This document shows positions 28,217 through 37,379 of a stretch of 64,000 nt of DNA, piece after piece. This DNA comes from Solirubrobacter sp963837485 (GTDB taxonomy: Bacteria > Actinomycetota > Thermoleophilia > Solirubrobacterales > Solirubrobacteraceae), in contig CAWINP010000026.1 in assembly GCA_963837485.1 (NCBI GenBank), positions 8,631 to 72,630 of the forward strand, read 5' to 3'. How positions within the stretch are numbered: position 1 is the first letter of the stretch; the number at the start of each line of letters is the position of its first letter. Below the pieces are notes generated by a model. The model was given only the letters and a program-made list of their open reading frames with translations. It was not told where the DNA came from and made no database searches. The position numbers were made by a program, and so were the translations under genes.

Positions 28217-30273
28217 TCGGCCTCCAGCACCAGGCTCGCGCGCGCATCCACGCTCGCCGACCAGCCGGCGGGCACGAGGATCGTCGTGTCGTCGTAGTCG
28301 ACCAGCGCCGGCCCGGTCAGCCGCGCGCCCGGCGCGAGCGAGCCGCCGGCGTACACGGTCACCGGCGACAGCTCCCCGGCGGTCGCGAACGCGAGCGCCT
28401 CGCGCGACCCCGACGATGCCGCCGCGTGCGCCGTCACCGCGGCGGACACGCCGCCGGCGCGAGCGATCCGGCCGGTCCCGATCGCCCGGTAGGCCTTGAG
28501 GTCGTAGCCGCTCTCCGGCGCCGCCGCGCCCTCGCCGTAGATCGCGGCGTAGCGCTCGTCGAACGTCGAGACCGCCGCCTCGACGTCGGCCGCCGCGAGC
28601 CCGCGCGCCGGGACGCGGATGTCGAAGTCGAGGATCTGGCGCAGGTAGCAGAGGTCGACCTCGTGGGCCAGCTCGGGCTCCATGCCGTGCGCCGCGAACG
28701 CGCGCCGCACCTGCGCATCCAAGCCGGCGAACGCGGCGTTGAGATCCTCCAGGTCGCCGTTCGCGAGCGCCCGGTCGGCGCCGATCGTCTTGTGCGTCGA
28801 GCGCGCGAACGAGTACACGATGTCGGTCGAGATCAGCCCGGCCGCCGAGAACACCGAGGCCAGCCGCGGCACGACGACCCGCCGCACGCCCAGCTCCGAC
28901 GCCACCGCGCCCGCGTGCAGCCCGCCGGCGCCGCCGAACGACACGAGCGTGAACTCGCGCGGATCGAGCCCCGCGAACACCGTCCGCAGCCGGATCGCGT
29001 CGGCCATCACCGAGTTCGCCACCCGGTACATGCCGGCCGCGGTCGCGAACGAAGACAGCCCCAGCTCGGCCGCCAGAGCCTCCACTGCCCGCGCCGCCGC
29101 GCCCGCGTCCAGCGCCATCCTGCCCCCGAGGAAGAAGTCGGGGTCGAGCAGCCCCAGGACGATGTTCGCGTCGGTCACCGTGGCGAGCCTCCCACCGCGC
29201 CCGTAGCACGCCGCGCCGGGCACCGCGCCCGCGCTCTGAGGGCCCACGCGCAGGGTCCCGCCCGGCCCCGCCCAGCCGATCGAGCCGCCGCCGGCGCCGA
29301 CCGTGGTGACGTCGATCATCGGCGTGGCGAGCGCCTGGCGGTCGAGGAACTGCAGCGTCGTGGTGCGCACCTCGCCGCCGTGCACGAGCCCGACGTCGGT
29401 GCTCGTGCCGCCCATGTCGAACGTGATCGCGTCCGCCGACTCGAGCGCCTTGGCCGCCATCACGCCGGCCACCGGCCCCGAGTACACCGTCTGCGCCGCC
29501 GTGCGGACGGCGCCGTCGATGCTCCCGAGGCCGCCGTCGGACTTCATCAGCAGCAGCGTCCCGCCGAAGCGGGCCTCGCCGAGCCGCTCCTGGAGGCGCG
29601 TCGCGTAGTCGCGCAGCGCCGGGCCGGCGTAGGCGGTGATCGCCGTCGTGCTCATCCGCTCGTACTCGCCGATCAGCGGGCACGCCTCGTGCGAGAGCGT
29701 GACGAACGCGTCCGGCACCCGCTCGAGGATCGCCTCGCGCGCCGCCAGCTCGTGCGCCGGGTTGCGGAACGCCCACAGGAAGCACACCGCGAACGAGCGG
29801 ATGCCCTCGCCGGCGAGCCGGGCGACCGAGCGGCGCAGGCCCTCCTCGTCGACCCCGAGCACGACGCGGCCCTGGAAGTCGACGCGCTCGGACACCTCCT
29901 CGATGTCGCCGCGCGGCACCAGCGGGCGCGCGTGGGTGACCCGCGACGGATCCTGCTCGGAGTCGCGGTACTGGCGCGCGAGCTCGTACAGGTCGCCGAA
30001 GCCGAGCGTGGTCAGCAGCCCCACGCGCGCGCCGGTGCGGGTGAGCACGATGTTGGTCGTCACCGTCGTGCCGTGCACCAGCTCGTCGAGCTGGGAGAGG
30101 AAGGCGCCCGCCGAGAGCCCCAGGGCGCCCGCCACGGTCGCGATGCCGTCGAGCACGCCGTGCTCGAAGTCCGGCGGCGTGCTCGGGACCTTCCACGAGC
30201 GCGTCTCGCCGTCGCGGCTGAGCACCAGGTCCGTGAACGTCCCGCCGATGTCGACGCCGAGGCGCGTCCTCAT
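28213..30273 (-). CDS. HyuA/acetone-carboxylase-beta-like ATP-binding subunit
   Basis: 686 residues. The ASKHA-type nucleotide site is visible as DIGGTFTDLVL at the N-terminus, HGTTVTTNIVL, and FDMGGTSTDVGLV near residue 290, with GAGGGSIGW after it. The family includes N-methylhydantoinase A, 5-oxoprolinase N-half and the beta subunits of acetone and acetophenone carboxylases. These activate the substrate by ATP-dependent phosphorylation. The partner HyuB-like gene follows with an ATGA overlap, and the ABC permease gene precedes with the same overlap, so transporter and enzyme are made from one mRNA. Length is normal for the family. Confidence 0.9.
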   Translation of the reverse strand: MRTRLGVDIGGTFTDLVLSRDGETRSWKVPSTPPDFEHGVLDGIATVAGALGLSAGAFLSQLDELVHGTTVTTNIVLTRTGARVGLLTTLGFGDLYELARQYRDSEQDPSRVTHARPLVPRGDIEEVSERVDFQGRVVLGVDEEGLRRSVARLAGEGIRSFAVCFLWAFRNPAHELAAREAILERVPDAFVTLSHEACPLIGEYERMSTTAITAYAGPALRDYATRLQERLGEARFGGTLLLMKSDGGLGSIDGAVRTAAQTVYSGPVAGVMAAKALESADAITFDMGGTSTDVGLVHGGEVRTTTLQFLDRQALATPMIDVTTVGAGGGSIGWAGPGGTLRVGPQSAGAVPGAACYGRGGRLATVTDANIVLGLLDPDFFLGGRMALDAGAAARAVEALAAELGLSSFATAAGMYRVANSVMADAIRLRTVFAGLDPREFTLVSFGGAGGLHAGAVASELGVRRVVVPRLASVFSAAGLISTDIVYSFARSTHKTIGADRALANGDLEDLNAAFAGLDAQVRRAFAAHGMEPELAHEVDLCYLRQILDFDIRVPARGLAAADVEAAVSTFDERYAAIYGEGAAAPESGYDLKAYRAIGTGRIARAGGVSAAVTAHAAASSGSREALAFATAGELSPVTVYAGGSLAPGARLTGPALVDYDDTTILVPAGWSASVDARASLVLEAE

Positions 30274-31295
30274 CGGCGCGCCCGCGCGACGACGACGGCG
30301 ACGATCAGCACGGTGCCCTGGTAGAGGTCCGTGATCCAGAACGGGATCCCGTAGAGCTGCAGGCCGTTGATTCCGATCGCCACGATGAACATGGCGACCA
30401 CGAGGCCGGGAACGTTGAAGCGGCCGGGCCGGATCATCGTCGAGCCGAGGAACGCCGCCGCGAACGCGGGCAGCAGGTAGTTGGCGCCGACGTTCGGCGG
30501 CCCGGCGCCGATGCGCGCGCCGTAGACGACGCCGGCCAGCGACGCGAGCACCGCGCTCGCCAGGAACGACAGGAAGATGACGCGGTCGGTCTTCACGCCC
30601 GCCAGCCGGGCGGCGTCGCGCGCCGCGCCGGTCGCGTACACGCGGCGCCCGAACGGCGTCTGCTCGAGCAGGTACCAGAGCGCGAGCGCGACGAACGTCA
30701 CGTACGCGAGCGTGAGCGGCACCTTGGCCACGAACGTGCGGCCGAGGTCGGTGAACGCGGACGGGATGTCGCTGGAGATCGTCGTGCCGTTGGCGATCAC
30801 CTCCGAGAGCCCGAGCAGGACCGAGCTGACGCCGATCGTGGCGATGAACGGATCCACGCGCGCCTTGATCACCAGCGTCCCGTTGACGACGCCCACGATC
30901 AGCCCGGCGGCGAGCGTGATCAGGATCGCCAGCGGGATCGGCATGTCGCCGCCCGTCGTCTGGAACAGCCACGTGACCAGCACGACGGCGAGCGTCATCG
31001 CGCCGCCGATCGAGATGTCGAACACGCCCGACGCGAGCGGCAGCAGCAGCGCGAGCGCCATGATCCCGCCGATCGTCTGGTTGGCGACGACGCCGATCAG
31101 GTTGTCGTAGGTGAGGAACTTGCCGGGCAGCGTGATCGAGAAGATCACGATCATCAGCGCCAGCAGCCCCACGCCGCCGTAGCGCTCCAGCAGCGAGTGA
31201 CGGCGCGGCTCGTCGCCGTCCGGCGTGCCGATCAGGCGCCGCAGCAGCTGCGAGCTCGACGCCTCCGGCGCGGGCGTCTGGACCTCAGGCGGCAT
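30270..31295 (-). CDS. ABC transporter permease, ribose/simple-sugar (RbsC) type
   Basis: 341 residues with an N-terminal cytosolic tail and about 9-10 hydrophobic segments in the BPD_transp_2 arrangement. LASGVFDISIGGAMTLA and NGTLVIKARVDPFIATIGVSSVLLG are the conserved RbsC-like blocks, and YATGAARDAARLAGV is the coupling loop that contacts the ATPase. It should form the membrane channel for the substrate delivered by the 32769 lipoprotein. The gene overlaps the ATPase gene by 11 bp and HyuA by 4 bp. Sugar-type ABC systems also carry non-sugars (autoinducer-2, purines, aromatic polyols), so the HyuAB context may define the cargo. Confidence 0.9.
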   Translation of the reverse strand: MPPEVQTPAPEASSSQLLRRLIGTPDGDEPRRHSLLERYGGVGLLALMIVIFSITLPGKFLTYDNLIGVVANQTIGGIMALALLLPLASGVFDISIGGAMTLAVVLVTWLFQTTGGDMPIPLAILITLAAGLIVGVVNGTLVIKARVDPFIATIGVSSVLLGLSEVIANGTTISSDIPSAFTDLGRTFVAKVPLTLAYVTFVALALWYLLEQTPFGRRVYATGAARDAARLAGVKTDRVIFLSFLASAVLASLAGVVYGARIGAGPPNVGANYLLPAFAAAFLGSTMIRPGRFNVPGLVVAMFIVAIGINGLQLYGIPFWITDLYQGTVLIVAVVVARARR

Positions 31296-32766
31296 CGCGA
31301 TAGCACTCCTCCGACACGCGCTCGCGCGTGATCTGCGCGCCGCGCAGCTCGCCGCCGACGCGGCCCTCGCGCACGACCAGCACGCGGTCGCAGACGATCT
31401 CCAGGTCCTCCAGGTCCGACGAGCAGATCAGCACGCCGACGCCGTCCGCGGCGGCCGCGCGCAGCAGCTCGAGGATCTCCGCCTTGCCGCCGACGTCGAC
31501 GCCCTGCGTCGGCTCGTCGAGCACCAGCAGCCGCGGCTTGGTGCGCAGCCACTTCGCGACCGCGACCTTCTGCTGGTTGCCGCCGGAGAGCTCCATCAGC
31601 GGCTTCTCGGGCTCCGCCGGGCGGACGCCGAAGCGGCGGATCAGGTCGCGCGCGACGGCGCGCTCCTCGCGCAGCCGCAGCCGCCCGCCGCGCCACAGCG
31701 GCGCAAGCTGGGGCAGCGTGAGGTTCTCGCGCACGCTCATCGTCGCGATGTTCTTCAGCGCGCGCTCGGACGACAGCACCGCGACCCGGCGCCGCACGAG
31801 CTGCTCGGGGACGAGTGCCTCGCCGTCGGCGAGCACGCTGCCCGCCCGCAGCGGCACGCGCCCGACCAGCGTACGCGCGATGTCGTGCACGCCGGACCCC
31901 GCGAGCCCGGCCATGCCGACGACCTCGCCCGGCGCGACGCCGAACGTCGCGCCCTGCAGGCGGCCGGCATGCACGTCCTCGAAGCGCAGCCCGCCTTCGC
32001 GCGGGCCCCCGGCGCGCTGCGGGCGCTCGCCGCGCGCGACGGCGCCGCCGACGATCAGCTCCACCAGCCTGTCCTTCGAGAACTCCGACTGCGGCCCCGA
32101 GCCGACCACGCGGCCGTTGCGCAGCACGGTCACGCGGTCGGCGATCTCGGGCAGCTCCTCGAGCCGGTGCGAGATGTAGACGACGCCGAGCCCGGCCTGG
32201 ACCGTGCGCCGGATCAGCCCGAACAGCCGCTCGACCTCCGCGTGCGGGAGCGTGGCCGTCGGCTCGTCGAAGAACAGGATCCGCGCGCCGTCCTCCTCGT
32301 CGAGCGCTCGCGCGACCGCGACCTGCGTGCGCTGGATCGGGCTGAGCTCGGACACCGGCACGTCGGGATGCGCGGTGAGGCCGACGCGCGCGAGGGCCTC
32401 CCGCGCGCGCCGGCGCTCGCTGCGCCAGCGGATCCGACCGCCCCTGCCGGTCTCATAGGTCCCGCCGAGGCGCAGGTTCTCCAGCACGGTCAGGTCGTCG
32501 ACCAGGCCGAGCTCCTGGTGGATGAAGCGCAGCCCGGCGCGCCGGCTGGCCGCCGGATCGCCGAACCGCAGCGGCTCCCCGGCGACGCTGACGCCGCCGC
32601 CGGGATCGGGCTGATGGAAGCCGGAGAGCAGCTTGATCAGCGTCGACTTGCCGCTGCCGTTGTGCCCGACCAGCGCGTGGACCTCGGCGGGGCGGACGTC
32701 GAGGTCCACCCCGTCGAGGGCGCGCTGGCCCACGAACGTCTTCGAGAGCTTCCGGACCTCGAGCAC
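31285..32766 (-). CDS. ABC transporter ATP-binding protein, RbsA type (two domains)
   Basis: 493 residues with two ATPase halves. The N-half has Walker A GHNGSGKST, a degenerate signature LSPIQ, and Walker B ILFFDEPTATL. The C-half lacks a proper Walker A (GLAGSG) but keeps signature LSGGNQQKV and Walker B LLVLDEPTQGVD. One canonical and one degenerate site is normal for sugar-type RbsA/MglA proteins. It powers import through the 30270 permease. GTG 32766 starts 2 bp after the stop of the solute-binding protein gene. Confidence 0.92.
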   Translation of the reverse strand: MLEVRKLSKTFVGQRALDGVDLDVRPAEVHALVGHNGSGKSTLIKLLSGFHQPDPGGGVSVAGEPLRFGDPAASRRAGLRFIHQELGLVDDLTVLENLRLGGTYETGRGGRIRWRSERRRAREALARVGLTAHPDVPVSELSPIQRTQVAVARALDEEDGARILFFDEPTATLPHAEVERLFGLIRRTVQAGLGVVYISHRLEELPEIADRVTVLRNGRVVGSGPQSEFSKDRLVELIVGGAVARGERPQRAGGPREGGLRFEDVHAGRLQGATFGVAPGEVVGMAGLAGSGVHDIARTLVGRVPLRAGSVLADGEALVPEQLVRRRVAVLSSERALKNIATMSVRENLTLPQLAPLWRGGRLRLREERAVARDLIRRFGVRPAEPEKPLMELSGGNQQKVAVAKWLRTKPRLLVLDEPTQGVDVGGKAEILELLRAAAADGVGVLICSSDLEDLEIVCDRVLVVREGRVGGELRGAQITRERVSEECYRDAA

Positions 32767-32768
32767 CC

Positions 32769-33920
32769 TCAGCCCATGTTCCAGAGCTTCTTGAACTGGT
32801 CCTCGAAGCCGGTGGCGCCGACGTAGGTCTTGCCGCCGAGCTGGTCGACGTTGTCCTTGGTGATCAGCAGCTGCGACGTGGAGACCGTCGGCGGCAGGTC
32901 ATTGCCCGCGATCGCGCGCCCGGCGGCGTCCGCCGCGGCCCAGCCCGGCTCGGTGCTTCCCGTCGTGATGTCCGCCACCTGAATGTCGCCCTTCTTGACC
33001 AACTCGAGGTTCGGCGCGTCGGCGTCGAAGCCGGCGACCTTGATCGAGTCCGCCTTGCCGGCCTGGCGGATCGCGTCGGTGGCCGCGAGCGCCACCGCGT
33101 CGAAGGTGCCGACGATATAGGTCACGTCGGGCTTGGTCTGGATCGCCGACTGGAGCTGCTGCGGCAGGCCGCTCTGGATGGCGTCGATCGCGAACTCCAG
33201 CGTGTCGGTCTTGCACGTCTCGCACGCCTTCATCGCGGCCAGGAAGGACTCCTGGCGCTGGATGTTGCAGGCGAACGTCTTCGTGCCCACGAACAGCGCG
33301 TTGGCCTTGCCCTGGCTGTCGGCGATGATCCAATTCGCGAGCGCAGTGCCCTCCTTCGTGCACGCGTCGCCGGCGACCTCGGTCTTGACGCCCTCCGCGC
33401 CCTCCGGGTTGCCGGTGAACGTCCCGATGATCGGGATGCCCGCCTTCGCGGCTGCGGCGTAGCCGTCGCCGGCGGCATCGACGCCGATGCCGTTGACCAC
33501 GATCGCGTCGGGCTTGGCGTTGACGGCGTTCGTGAAGCAGGCGCCGATCTTGTCGGCGGTCGTGCCGCCGTCGCACTTCTCGAACTTGTAGCCGAGCGCC
33601 TCGGTCCCACCCTGGATCGCGTTGGCGATCTTGGAGCAGCCCTCGAGCGCGAGGTTGCAGGCGACGTGGTAGATCGTCTTGCCCTTCGGCGGGTCGAACG
33701 GGCCGAGCTCGTTCGACGGCACGGTGTCGGGCATCTTGGTCGCCTCGGTCGCAGCCGACTCGGCGGAGGTCAGCCACGCCGGCTTGGCCTCCTGGGTCTT
33801 GCTGCTCTGCGCGGCGTCGCCGTCATTCGACGCGCCGTCATCGTTGCTCGAGCCGCACCCGGCCGCGCCGGCGAGCGCCAGCGCCGCGAGCAGGGCGAGC
33901 ACCTTCGCACCGCTTCTCAC
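32769..33920 (-). CDS. ABC transporter solute-binding lipoprotein (periplasmic-binding-protein type 1)
   Basis: 383 residues. It has an N-terminal lipoprotein signal (KVLALLAALALAGAAGC, with Cys21-22 as the probable lipidated residue) and a Ser/Asp/Asn-rich tether. The ligand-binding domain has two Rossmann-like lobes (KTIYHVACNLALEGCSKIANAIQGG; ITKDNVDQLGGKTYVG at the end), as in the Peripla_BP_4 family that partners RbsABC importers. Several extra Cys residues (CNLALEGC, CACETC-like pairs) may form disulfides. GTG 33920 is preceded by a strong GGAGGAG. It is the first gene of the six-gene minus-strand operon, 63 bp downstream of the candidate operator at 33983-34016. Confidence 0.9.
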   Translation of the reverse strand: MRSGAKVLALLAALALAGAAGCGSSNDDGASNDGDAAQSSKTQEAKPAWLTSAESAATEATKMPDTVPSNELGPFDPPKGKTIYHVACNLALEGCSKIANAIQGGTEALGYKFEKCDGGTTADKIGACFTNAVNAKPDAIVVNGIGVDAAGDGYAAAAKAGIPIIGTFTGNPEGAEGVKTEVAGDACTKEGTALANWIIADSQGKANALFVGTKTFACNIQRQESFLAAMKACETCKTDTLEFAIDAIQSGLPQQLQSAIQTKPDVTYIVGTFDAVALAATDAIRQAGKADSIKVAGFDADAPNLELVKKGDIQVADITTGSTEPGWAAADAAGRAIAGNDLPPTVSTSQLLITKDNVDQLGGKTYVGATGFEDQFKKLWNMG

Positions 33921-33982
33921 TGCTCCTCCTCCACTCTTGGTTCGGTGGACTGACGAGAGTCTCTCCGCGGCTCGTGAAGGCT

Positions 33983-34016
33983 CGCAAGCGCCTTCTGCCC
34001 AGAGAAATGAGCGGCG
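33983..34016. promoter_or_regulatory. Candidate IclR operator, site 3 (ABC/Hyu operon promoter)
   Basis: CGCAAGCGCCTTC, 8-nt spacer, GAAATGAGCGGCG. The left half and GAAR match sites at 13154 and 22020 (CGCAA-N-C-S-S-Y-TTC-N8-GAAR). The right outer arm is not symmetric, so it is the weakest of the three. Position: 63 bp upstream of the solute-binding protein start. Confidence 0.45.
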
Positions 34017-34057
34017 GACCGGCCGGTCCGCGCGTACGATCGGCGCCGCCGCGCCGG

Positions 34058-34975
34058 CTACGGGCGCCGCAGCAGCAGCTGCCGCACGAAGTGATCCGGG
34101 CCCTTGTCGAGGATCAGGTCGGCGCGCGGGCGCGTCGGCGCGATGTTGTTGAGCAGGTTCGGCCGGTTCGTGCGGTTCCAGATCGCGTCCGCGGTCGCGA
34201 GCGCCTGCTCGTCGGTCAGGCTCGCGTAGCGGTGGAAGTAGGACTCCGGGCGCTGGAAGGCGCCGTTGCGCAGCGCGAGGAAGCGCTCCTTGTACCAGCG
34301 CCGGATGTCGGCCTCCTCGGCGTCCAGGTAGAGCGCGAAGTCGACGAAGTCCGACACGTAGACGCGCCCGCTGCCGCGCTGGAGCACGTTGACCCCCTCG
34401 AGCACGACGACGTCGGGGCGCGTGACGAGCTGCGTCTCGCCGTCCATCACGTCGTAGCGCAGGTGCGAGTACAGCGGCGCGCGCAGCTCTTCGGCGCCGC
34501 TCTTGAGCGCGGCCACGAAGCCCAGCAGCGCGCGCCGGTCATAGCTCTCCGGGAAGCCCTTGCGCTCGAGGATGCCGCGCTCCACCAGCGTCGCATTGGG
34601 CAGCAGGAAGCCGTCGGTGGTCACCAGCTCGATCCGCCACTGCGGCCGCAGGCCGCGCAGCAGCGCGCAGATCAGCCGCGCCGCGGTGCTCTTGCCCACC
34701 GCGACGCTCCCGCCCAGCGCGATCAGGAACGGGACGCGGTCGGGCGGCTCGTGCAGGAAGTCGCTCAGCGCCGCCGAGAAGCCGCGGCGCGCCTCGACGC
34801 GCAGCACGAGCAGCTCGGCCAGCGGCACGTAGACCTCCGACATCTCGGCCGGCGCCACGGGCTCGTTGAGGCCGCTCAGCCCCGCGAGCTCGTCGTAGCC
34901 CAGCGGCGGGGCAGAGCTGCCGGCCCGCCGCCAGCGCTCGCGCTCGATCGCCGCGAAGGGGCTGGTGTGGTTCAA
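34058..34975 (-). CDS. coaA: Type I pantothenate kinase
   Basis: 305 residues. GGSVAVGKSTAARLI is the Walker A (GxxxxGKS) loop. ELVTTDGFLLPN carries the catalytic Asp region. YDVMDGETQLVTRPDVVVLEGVNVL and ADAIWNRTNRPNLLNNIAPTRPRADLIL are characteristic of bacterial CoaA. It phosphorylates pantothenate, the committed step of CoA synthesis in the cytosol. Start TTG 34975 is the first initiator in frame; it overlaps the small YbdD gene by 4 bp (TTGA-type overlap), so coaA is co-transcribed downstream of cstA-ybdD. Linking CoA supply to a pyruvate/peptide transporter is an unusual but plausible arrangement. Confidence 0.93.
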   Translation of the reverse strand: MNHTSPFAAIERERWRRAGSSAPPLGYDELAGLSGLNEPVAPAEMSEVYVPLAELLVLRVEARRGFSAALSDFLHEPPDRVPFLIALGGSVAVGKSTAARLICALLRGLRPQWRIELVTTDGFLLPNATLVERGILERKGFPESYDRRALLGFVAALKSGAEELRAPLYSHLRYDVMDGETQLVTRPDVVVLEGVNVLQRGSGRVYVSDFVDFALYLDAEEADIRRWYKERFLALRNGAFQRPESYFHRYASLTDEQALATADAIWNRTNRPNLLNNIAPTRPRADLILDKGPDHFVRQLLLRRP

Positions 34976-35160
34976 CAGCAGCGCGCCTGCGTGCGCGACT
35001 CGCGGGCGTCCTGACGGCGGCGCTCGAAGTCGCGCCGCGACATCACCGGCTCCCCCGGGTGCTCGCGTCGCGCGTGCTCGACGTAGCGGTCGTACGCGCT
35101 CTCGCCGGAGACCTCCCGCAGATACCAGCGGACCCCGGCGAGCGCGTGCTTCACGGTCAT
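34972..35160 (-). CDS. YbdD/YjiX family small protein (CstA partner)
   Basis: 62 residues. VRWYLREVSGESAYDRYVEHARREHPGE, followed by a Met-Ser-Arg-Arg-Asp-Phe motif, is the signature of the YbdD/YjiX (DUF466) family. In enterobacteria these small proteins are encoded right after cstA or btsT and are needed for or modulate pyruvate uptake. The ATG overlaps the cstA stop (ATGA), confirming the pairing. A C-terminal Cys-Cys is present. Confidence 0.88.
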   Translation of the reverse strand: MTVKHALAGVRWYLREVSGESAYDRYVEHARREHPGEPVMSRRDFERRRQDARESRTQARCC

Positions 35161-37301
35161 GGCGCCGCTCCCACCACGGGCTGCTCCTCGCGCTCGAAGC
35201 GGCCGGTGCGCTCGGGGAACAGGCCGGACGGCGCCTGCAGGTGCGACTCGACGAACGGGACCTCGGTCGTCGGCAGGGAGCCGCCGGCCCGGATCGTCTT
35301 CACCCAGATGCGCATGGCGTCAAGGATGACGATCACGATCAGGATCGCGAACAACGCCGCCAGCACGCCGTCCACGGTCGAGTTCGTCACCACCGCGTGC
35401 ATGTCGTCCATCGACTTGGCCGGCGGGAGCACCTTCCCGGCGTCGATCCCGTCGATGAACTTGGTGCGCTGCGCGAAGAAGCCGAGCTTCGGATCGCCGC
35501 TGAACACCTTCTGCCAGCTCGCGGTCAGGGTCACCACCGCGTCCCAGGCGAGCGGGATCGCGGTCACCCACGCGTACTTGAGCTTGCCGTGCTTGATCAG
35601 CAGCGTCGTGCAGACGGTCAGCGCCACGGCGGCGAGCAGCTGGTTGGCGATGCCGAACAGCGGGAACAGCTGGTTGATGCCGCCGAGCGGGTTGGTCACG
35701 CCGGCGTAGAGGAAGTAGCCCCAGGCGGCGACGATCACCGCGCTCGCGCTCCACACGCCGGGCATCCAGGAGACGCGCTTGAACGGCTTCCAGACGTTGC
35801 CGATCGTGTCCTGCAGCATGAAGCGCCCGACCCGGGTGCCCGCGTCCACCGTGGTGAGGATGAACAGGGCCTCGAACATGATCGCGAAGTGGTACCAGAA
35901 GGCCTTGAGGCCGTTTCCGGTGGCGCCGGAGAAGATCTCCGACATGCCGACGGCCAGCGTCGGGCCGCCGCCGGTGCGAGCGACCAGCGTTTGCTCGTCG
36001 ACCGCGTTGGCCGCGCTCTGAAGCGCGCCGGGAGTGAGCGTGAAGCCGAGCCCGTTGACCGCCTGGGACGCCGTCTGCACGGTGTCGCCGACCACGGCGG
36101 CGGGCGCGTTCATCGCGTAGTAAAGGCCCGGGTCGATGATCGACGCGGCGATGATCGCCATCACGGCCACGAACGACTCCATCAGCATCGCGCCATAGCC
36201 GATGAAGCGGATCTGCGACTCCTTCTCGAGCATCTTCGGCGTCGTGCCGGAGGCGATCAGGGAGTGGAAACCGGAGAGCGCGCCGCAGGCGATCGTGATG
36301 AACACGAACGGGAACAGGCTGCCGGCGAAGACCGGTCCGGCGCCGTTGTGCGCGAACTCCGTGACCGCCTCGTTCTGCATCACCGGCAGCGTCACCAGGA
36401 TGCCGACCGCGAGCAGGCAGATCGTCCCGATCTTCATGAACGTGCTCAGGTAGTCGCGCGGCGTGAGCAGCATCCACACGGGCAGCACGGAGGCGATGAA
36501 GCCATAGGCGATCAGGCAGAACGTGAGCGCCTTCGGCGACAGCGTGAACGCGTCGGCGAGGCTCGAGTCGGCGACGAACTTGCCGAGCACGATCGCGCCC
36601 AGCAGCAGGACGACGCCGATCGCCGTCGCCCCGAGCACCCGCCCCGGCCGCAGGACGCGCAAGTAGAACCCCATGAACAGCGCGATCGGGATCGTGCACG
36701 CGATCGAGAACGTGCCCCACGGCGAGTTCGCGAGCGCGTTGACCACGACCAGCGCCAGCACGGCGAGCAGGATCACCATGATCGCCAGCACGGCGACCAG
36801 CGCGGCGGCGCCGCCGACGGGGCCGATCTCGTCGCGCGCCATCTGGCCGAGCGACTTGCCGTCGCGGCGCATCGAGAAGAACAGCGTGACCATGTCCTGG
36901 ACCGCGCCCGCGAAGATGACGCCCACGATGATCCAGATCGTGCCCGGCAGGTAGCCCATCTGCGCGGCGAGCACGGGACCGACGAGCGGGCCGGCGCCGG
37001 CGATGGCGGCGAAGTGGTGGCCGAACAGGACGCGCCGGTCGGTCGGCTGGAAGTCGACGTCGTTGTCGAGCCGCTCCGCCGGCGTGGCGCGGCGATCGTC
37101 GGTGACGAGGACCTTGCGCGCGATCCAGCGCGCGTAGAAGCGGTAGCCGATGGCGTAGGAGCCGAGCGCGGCGGCGATCAGCCACGCGGCGGAGATCTGC
37201 TCGCCGCGGACGAGCGCGATCACCCCCCAGGCGACGGCGCTCACCACCGCCACCGCGGTCCAGATCACGATCGAGCGCGTGCGCGACTTTGAGGTGTTCA
37301 C
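35157..37301 (-). CDS. cstA: CstA-family carbon starvation / pyruvate-peptide transporter
   Basis: 714 residues with about 16-18 hydrophobic segments. Seen: FGHHFAAIAGAGPLVGPVLAAQMG near residue 85, AGAVQDMVTLFFSMRRDGKSLGQ, and FHSLIASGTTPKMLEKES, all conserved in CstA/BtsT. These are inner-membrane transporters for peptides or pyruvate, often induced in stationary phase. The GTG start (37301) has GGAGGAG upstream. The gene heads an operon with ybdD and coaA. Length and domain order are normal for the family. Confidence 0.93.
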   Translation of the reverse strand: MNTSKSRTRSIVIWTAVAVVSAVAWGVIALVRGEQISAAWLIAAALGSYAIGYRFYARWIARKVLVTDDRRATPAERLDNDVDFQPTDRRVLFGHHFAAIAGAGPLVGPVLAAQMGYLPGTIWIIVGVIFAGAVQDMVTLFFSMRRDGKSLGQMARDEIGPVGGAAALVAVLAIMVILLAVLALVVVNALANSPWGTFSIACTIPIALFMGFYLRVLRPGRVLGATAIGVVLLLGAIVLGKFVADSSLADAFTLSPKALTFCLIAYGFIASVLPVWMLLTPRDYLSTFMKIGTICLLAVGILVTLPVMQNEAVTEFAHNGAGPVFAGSLFPFVFITIACGALSGFHSLIASGTTPKMLEKESQIRFIGYGAMLMESFVAVMAIIAASIIDPGLYYAMNAPAAVVGDTVQTASQAVNGLGFTLTPGALQSAANAVDEQTLVARTGGGPTLAVGMSEIFSGATGNGLKAFWYHFAIMFEALFILTTVDAGTRVGRFMLQDTIGNVWKPFKRVSWMPGVWSASAVIVAAWGYFLYAGVTNPLGGINQLFPLFGIANQLLAAVALTVCTTLLIKHGKLKYAWVTAIPLAWDAVVTLTASWQKVFSGDPKLGFFAQRTKFIDGIDAGKVLPPAKSMDDMHAVVTNSTVDGVLAALFAILIVIVILDAMRIWVKTIRAGGSLPTTEVPFVESHLQAPSGLFPERTGRFEREEQPVVGAAP

Positions 37302-37379
37302 GGTCTGCTCCTCCCTCTGCGACCTGAGCAGGGATTTCCTCCCCGTCCTCCAGGTACGTGAAACCTCAGGGAGTCGTCC

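Noticed and set aside
25250..28297. 1015-residue plus-strand open frame
   Set aside because: Antisense to ACAD and HyuB; Arg/Ala-rich composition with no domain pattern. Typical GC-rich shadow.
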